A DNA stretch of 15,392 bases from an uncultured Eubacteriales bacterium (GTDB lineage Bacteria > Bacillota > Clostridia > Oscillospirales > CAG-382), in assembly GCA_934444485.1 (NCBI GenBank), contig CAKSCN010000045.1, positions 1-15,392 of the forward strand. Reading direction: 5' to 3'. Shown here piece after piece: positions 11,956 through 15,392 of the stretch. Made by a program: the position numbers and the translations under genes. Numbering within the stretch: the stretch's first letter is position 1; each line of letters opens with the position of its first letter. The notes under the pieces are model-generated. The model made no database searches, was not told where the DNA came from, and saw only the letters and a program-made list of their open reading frames with translations.

Positions 11956-14898
11956 TCAGACGATTTCAATATCAAATTCAAAGAGTTCGCCGAAGTCGGC
12001 ACGCCCGATTGCCGTAAGCCTTGCGGAGAATTTTCCCGATTCCGACAACTCCATGCTTCCTGCGGCTGTTCCGTCCGCAAGGTAGGGGACATCCTCCGAA
12101 AAGTAAAGCCTGCCGTGCGAGCCTCCGAATGAGTACGCTACAGCCGCACAACCGTCTCTGTCGCCGGAGAGCCACTTTGCCGCCGCAAGATTGCCAACGC
12201 TCGCCTCAACCCTGTAAGCACCCTTCGGGAGCCTTAAAACGCCTCTGTGAGCCGGATAAACGGTATATGCGCCGTCCTTGCCGGTGAAGCGTATGTAATT
12301 GAATTCGCCGTTGAGATATTTGAGCGGTCCGTACCCTTTGAACTCCGCATTTCCGCAAAGCACGAGCGGCGTGTCGGCAGAGGTCGTACCGTCTCCGGGG
12401 GTCTTGAACTCAAACGAGCCGCCCTTTTTGTCCGCACGCTCAGCCGCACGAAGCCCCGGACCGGGTACACGGTCGTTCCCGATTGCCTTGTTCTCGAGCA
12501 TTGCACGGTCACGTACAAACTTGTTGAAAGTACCATCGCCGAAGATTATTTTGCACCATGCTGCAAGCTCACCCTCCGGGTCAACCTCGACGTACTCCGT
12601 TTTGCGGCTGTCCGCTCTTTCTCCGAGAAACCATGTTCCTATGTCGGCGTAGTCCTCGGCGGCAGGGCGAAGCGTACCGTCGGGGTTTACATATCCGCAG
12701 TCGCTGTGTTCCGTGAATCGGAAGCCGCCGGCGTAGAACCACGGGAGCGTGCCTTTGACATCGCACAGACGGAACATTTTGTGAAACTGCTCTTGGTACA
12801 GCCGCTGTTCTTCAAGTCGGGAATCGAGAGGCCGGTTGTCTTCGGCGTTCCAAAGTATCTTCGTTCCGACCGCAAGTCCGCTCATTCCGGTAAGGTTCAT
12901 GCCGTATTCGACCCATGTTACGGGTTTTCCGCCGCTGACATATGACGCCGCACGGTCAAGAGCCGCCGAAGCGTAGAGACCGTATTTGTCTCCCGTGAAG
13001 GTGTATGCCTCAAGACACATGAAATCACGGTATTTCGCTGTTGGTGAGAGGAAAAGGTTGGGACTTTTGTCTCCGTGAACGCCTATGCGGTTAGTGTACA
13101 GATGATTGCTGTCGTACTTTTTGAGTGCGGTTACGGTGTCGTTCCATTTGCGGCATATCGTGTCGGTGAGAAAGCGGGTGAAAGCAGCCATTTTTTTGCG
13201 GCTCTTTTCAATCGACCTGTCATAATTGACCCTTGACGGGCATATCACCGTTCCGCTTTCGCTCCTGTCGAGCGGCTCACCGAAGCTTTTCTCGGCGTTT
13301 TCGAGACTTCCGTACTGCACCCTGAGCCAGCGCACCCAGTCCTCGGAACGTCTAACGGAGTTTGTGTCTATGACGAAGCTCTCGCCGCCCTCCCAGAAAA
13401 TGTCGTGCGCAAGAAGCGTGGGATCGTCGGCGACGTTTAATCTCTCCATAAACTCCGCAAACGCCTTTTCACTGCTCTCGTTGAAAAATAGGGGATTTGT
13501 AATGTTGCAGAAGCTCATCATGACACGCAGTCCGAGTCTTGCGCACCTTGCGAAGAAATCACGCAGAGGGTCAATAACGTTGTCGAAGGAGTTGCAGTCG
13601 ATTCTTATCGAGACTGTGTTCATTCCGAGGTTCTTCATGTGCCGCAGATCCTTTTCGACCTCCGAAGCAATGTAATTCGATTTGTCGAACGCACCTCTCC
13701 AGTAGTCGTTCAGCTCAAGACTTACGTGATACAGCGGAAAGTAGTTGAAGCCATACATATACCACTTCTTGTCACCAAGCATGAAGTCGCCGTTTTCGAC
13801 ACGGATAAAATCGTTTCTGTCGGTGGAATGCACTCCGTTTGTGACGAATATTTCTTCTTCGGCTCTGTCGAGTACTCTTCCGGTCGCCGCCTCCGTAAGC
13901 TCTGTCTTGAAGATGTACGTCCCCTCGGGAAGAGAGGGAAGCTCGTCATGCACTTCGGTATAGTTCTGTCCCGTCGCAAGCACCTTTCTTTCGACCGATA
14001 TATCACCGACCGAAAACCTCACCGTAACCTCGGTGAAATCCCTCGACGCACTTATGATTTTAGCACCGACTTTCATCTTTTCTCTGGGGCGGATAACGTA
14101 TTTTTCCGTGCCTGCTTCAAAGAGGAATATGCCCGTGCCGAGGGAACGCATCATGTCCGAAATGAGTTTTTCCGCACCGATGTCAAGCGCCGTTTCGAGA
14201 GAAAAGCCTATGACCGCAACCTCGTTTCCGAGTGTTATCGGAGATACGTTTCCGTGGCGTGTGCCGGGAGTGCAGACAAGATGCCCTATCGAATCGGACA
14301 GCACGAAATACGCACCGTATGACATACCCGGACGGTCGTTTTCTGTTCTGTCGCTTCTTTCGATACCGAGTATCGGGAGCATTCTGCACCTGCGGTTCAT
14401 TCCGAAACCTGCACCGTCCGGACGAACATTCGGACAAATTGCATACGGTATATTTCCGGAAACCTCGGCGTCGGTTACCACTTGCGGAAGAGTCCTTAAA
14501 ACGTCGGCGTCCTTTATTTTGTAGGTCTTGTAAAGAGGACTTACCCCCTCAATGTGTATCGAATCCTCCGTCAGGTCGTCGAGTCCGAACAGCGGACCTC
14601 CGAAGATAAACAGACGTCCGTTCTGCGTAAGATATCTCTCGAGAGGTTCTTCAAGGCTGCGAGGAAGCTTTGCCGCATCGCATATAACCGTGATACCGCC
14701 TATTCTCTCTCCGGCGTGCGAAGCAAAGTATTCCTCCGATACCTCATATACATACCACCCGTCCGCTCGGAATATGTCCGCAAGCATTTTTGCCGTTTCA
14801 TCGTCAACGCCGCACCGCAAAAGCGCTATTGTCTTGTCGTAGTACATCAGCAGGCGTCCGATTTCGGCATTTTCGGCTCTGTCGGTTGTGTTTTTCAT
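11956..14898 (-). CDS. Large clan GH-A glycoside hydrolase-like protein (GH42-like barrel)
   Basis: A 980-residue protein without a signal peptide, so probably cytosolic. About residues 20-260 look like a flavodoxin/amidotransferase-like Rossmann domain (TIALLRCGVDDETAKMLADI, YLTQNGRLFIFGGP); 270-355 an Ig-like beta-sandwich; 375-760 a TIM barrel; 760-980 a C-terminal, probably beta-rich, region. In the barrel, DIFWEGG offers Glu503 as acid/base, followed by WVRWLRVQYGSLENAEKSFG, which resembles the FxxWLxxKYGxLxxLNxxWG stretch of GH42; GGKPVTWVEYGMN offers Glu664 as nucleophile. These assignments are by motif analogy. Start 14898 has AAAGGAGAAC at about 4-13 bases upstream. Likely a beta-glycosidase of complex oligosaccharides; family number and substrate are uncertain. 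It is divergent from an AraC-type gene. Confidence 0.75.
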   Translation of the reverse strand: MKNTTDRAENAEIGRLLMYYDKTIALLRCGVDDETAKMLADIFRADGWYVYEVSEEYFASHAGERIGGITVICDAAKLPRSLEEPLERYLTQNGRLFIFGGPLFGLDDLTEDSIHIEGVSPLYKTYKIKDADVLRTLPQVVTDAEVSGNIPYAICPNVRPDGAGFGMNRRCRMLPILGIERSDRTENDRPGMSYGAYFVLSDSIGHLVCTPGTRHGNVSPITLGNEVAVIGFSLETALDIGAEKLISDMMRSLGTGIFLFEAGTEKYVIRPREKMKVGAKIISASRDFTEVTVRFSVGDISVERKVLATGQNYTEVHDELPSLPEGTYIFKTELTEAATGRVLDRAEEEIFVTNGVHSTDRNDFIRVENGDFMLGDKKWYMYGFNYFPLYHVSLELNDYWRGAFDKSNYIASEVEKDLRHMKNLGMNTVSIRIDCNSFDNVIDPLRDFFARCARLGLRVMMSFCNITNPLFFNESSEKAFAEFMERLNVADDPTLLAHDIFWEGGESFVIDTNSVRRSEDWVRWLRVQYGSLENAEKSFGEPLDRSESGTVICPSRVNYDRSIEKSRKKMAAFTRFLTDTICRKWNDTVTALKKYDSNHLYTNRIGVHGDKSPNLFLSPTAKYRDFMCLEAYTFTGDKYGLYASAALDRAASYVSGGKPVTWVEYGMNLTGMSGLAVGTKILWNAEDNRPLDSRLEEQRLYQEQFHKMFRLCDVKGTLPWFYAGGFRFTEHSDCGYVNPDGTLRPAAEDYADIGTWFLGERADSRKTEYVEVDPEGELAAWCKIIFGDGTFNKFVRDRAMLENKAIGNDRVPGPGLRAAERADKKGGSFEFKTPGDGTTSADTPLVLCGNAEFKGYGPLKYLNGEFNYIRFTGKDGAYTVYPAHRGVLRLPKGAYRVEASVGNLAAAKWLSGDRDGCAAVAYSFGGSHGRLYFSEDVPYLADGTAAGSMELSESGKFSARLTAIGRADFGELFEFDIEIV

Positions 14899-14937
14899 GT
14901 TGTTCTCCTTTCGGTTCTCACTGTGTTTACACTACAT

Positions 14938-14966
14938 ATAATAGCACCCGGAAGATAAATAATCAA
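14938..14966 (-). promoter_or_regulatory. Promoter of the large GH gene
   Basis: On the minus strand TTGATT (14966-14961), 17-bp spacer, TATTAT (14943-14938); start near 14931, leader about 33 bases. The near-palindrome GTGTTTACAC (14923-14932) sits at the start and could be an operator. Confidence 0.65.
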
Positions 14967-15019
14967 TGTACGAATACAACACTTTCATGTAAAAAATCGC
15001 AATCGTGCGAAAATTATAC

Positions 15020-15048
15020 TTGACATTGCTGTGCGTGCATAATATAAT
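15020..15048 (+). promoter_or_regulatory. Perfect-consensus promoter of the second AraC-type gene
   Basis: TTGACA (15020-15025), 17-bp spacer, TATAAT (15043-15048); start near 15055, leader about 36 bases. Confidence 0.85.
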
Positions 15049-15090
15049 AGTGACAGGAATGATGAATGAGATGATACGGAGAACCGCAAT

Positions 15091-15392
15091 ATGCCTAATG
15101 TACAAAATCTGAATATTGATTTGCTCAGAGCTTTCAGAAGAACGAGAGTTGACAGAGTGTACGAATGCCCCTCGAGAGACGCCGACGGCATAATCTGCTA
15201 CATAAAGGGAAGTCAGCACTTTGAGTTTGAAAGCGGCGAGAAAATCGAAGCGCACGCCGGAGAGACGCTGTATCTTCCGTATCGCTCGAGGTATAGAAAC
15301 TGCGTGCCTGACCCGGATACCGAGTACCTCCAGGTCGATTTCATCGTAAAGAGGGGCGGTTCGGGTGCGCCGCTTTTCGATAAACCTTACCT
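15091..15392 (+). CDS. AraC-type regulator, N-terminal part (cut by window end)
   Basis: An open frame of 100 codons runs off the window edge. It begins MPNVQNLNIDLLRAF, with GGAG (15078-15081) 9 bases before the ATG. The visible part is a cupin-like sensor domain: DGIICYIKGSQHFEFESG (about 32-49), then the glycine-turn and strand AGETLYLPYRSRYRN (about 56-70) and EYLQVDFIVKRG (about 77-88), the usual arrangement of AraC-family N-terminal domains that sense sugars. The DNA-binding half lies outside the window, so the family call rests on this domain plus the divergent glycoside hydrolase gene, which it probably regulates. Confidence 0.75.
   Translation, partial: MPNVQNLNIDLLRAFRRTRVDRVYECPSRDADGIICYIKGSQHFEFESGEKIEAHAGETLYLPYRSRYRNCVPDPDTEYLQVDFIVKRGGSGAPLFDKPY

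Noticed and set aside
12247..12945. 232-codon plus-strand ORF opposite the large GH gene
   Set aside because: It is a shadow of the minus-strand gene, has no ribosome site or recognisable domain, and the minus-strand frame shows clear protein motifs.

Overview
The window looks like chromosomal DNA from an uncultured gut-type member of the Clostridia (Firmicutes), probably Oscillospiraceae/Lachnospiraceae-like. This is inferred from AGGAG-type ribosome binding sites, near-consensus sigma-A promoters (TTGACA-17-TATAAT), an encoded tRNA CCA end, mid-range GC, and Clostridia-style families (DarA, MetA with Glu111, NahK-like kinase). No phage, IS element or CRISPR array is visible.

Layout. (1) 1-2400: the 3' end of coaD (+) converges on a minus-strand nahK-like/nagB amino-sugar operon. 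A divergent AraC-type regulator (2402-3217, +) sits next to it, and the two promoters appear to share one -10 box on opposite strands. (2) 3237-5068: a minus-strand metA-HAD phosphatase unit. (3) 5198-8761: a 59-residue one-pass membrane protein, then a tight operon of an ABC exporter with an unusual PH-like plus zinc-ribbon N-terminus, a DUF1854 partner protein overlapping it by one base, and a DarA/PstA-type c-di-AMP receptor. (4) 8787-10594: a cytoplasmic GH20 beta-hexosaminidase behind a perfect-consensus promoter, then a possible 31-residue ORF and a 12-bp hairpin. (5) 10595-11114: a noncoding stretch packed with TGTTACAC octamers in both orientations, then tRNA-Gln(CTG) on the minus strand with its own promoter and terminator. 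(6) 11276-11884: a GNAT acetyltransferase. (7) 11956-15392: a 980-residue clan GH-A glycosidase-like protein on the minus strand, divergent from a second AraC-type regulator cut by the window end.

Themes. Three loci point to use of host- or diet-derived glycans: GH20 releases N-acetylhexosamine inside the cell, the NahK-like kinase phosphorylates it at C1, and NagB feeds glucosamine-6-phosphate into glycolysis; the large GH is controlled by its own AraC neighbour. The most system-like unit is the PH/zinc-ribbon ABC exporter + DUF1854 + DarA operon, which suggests an export process tied to c-di-AMP. The TGTTACAC array is the most striking structure not explained by genes. Positions and motifs were read by eye; no database search or folding program was run.
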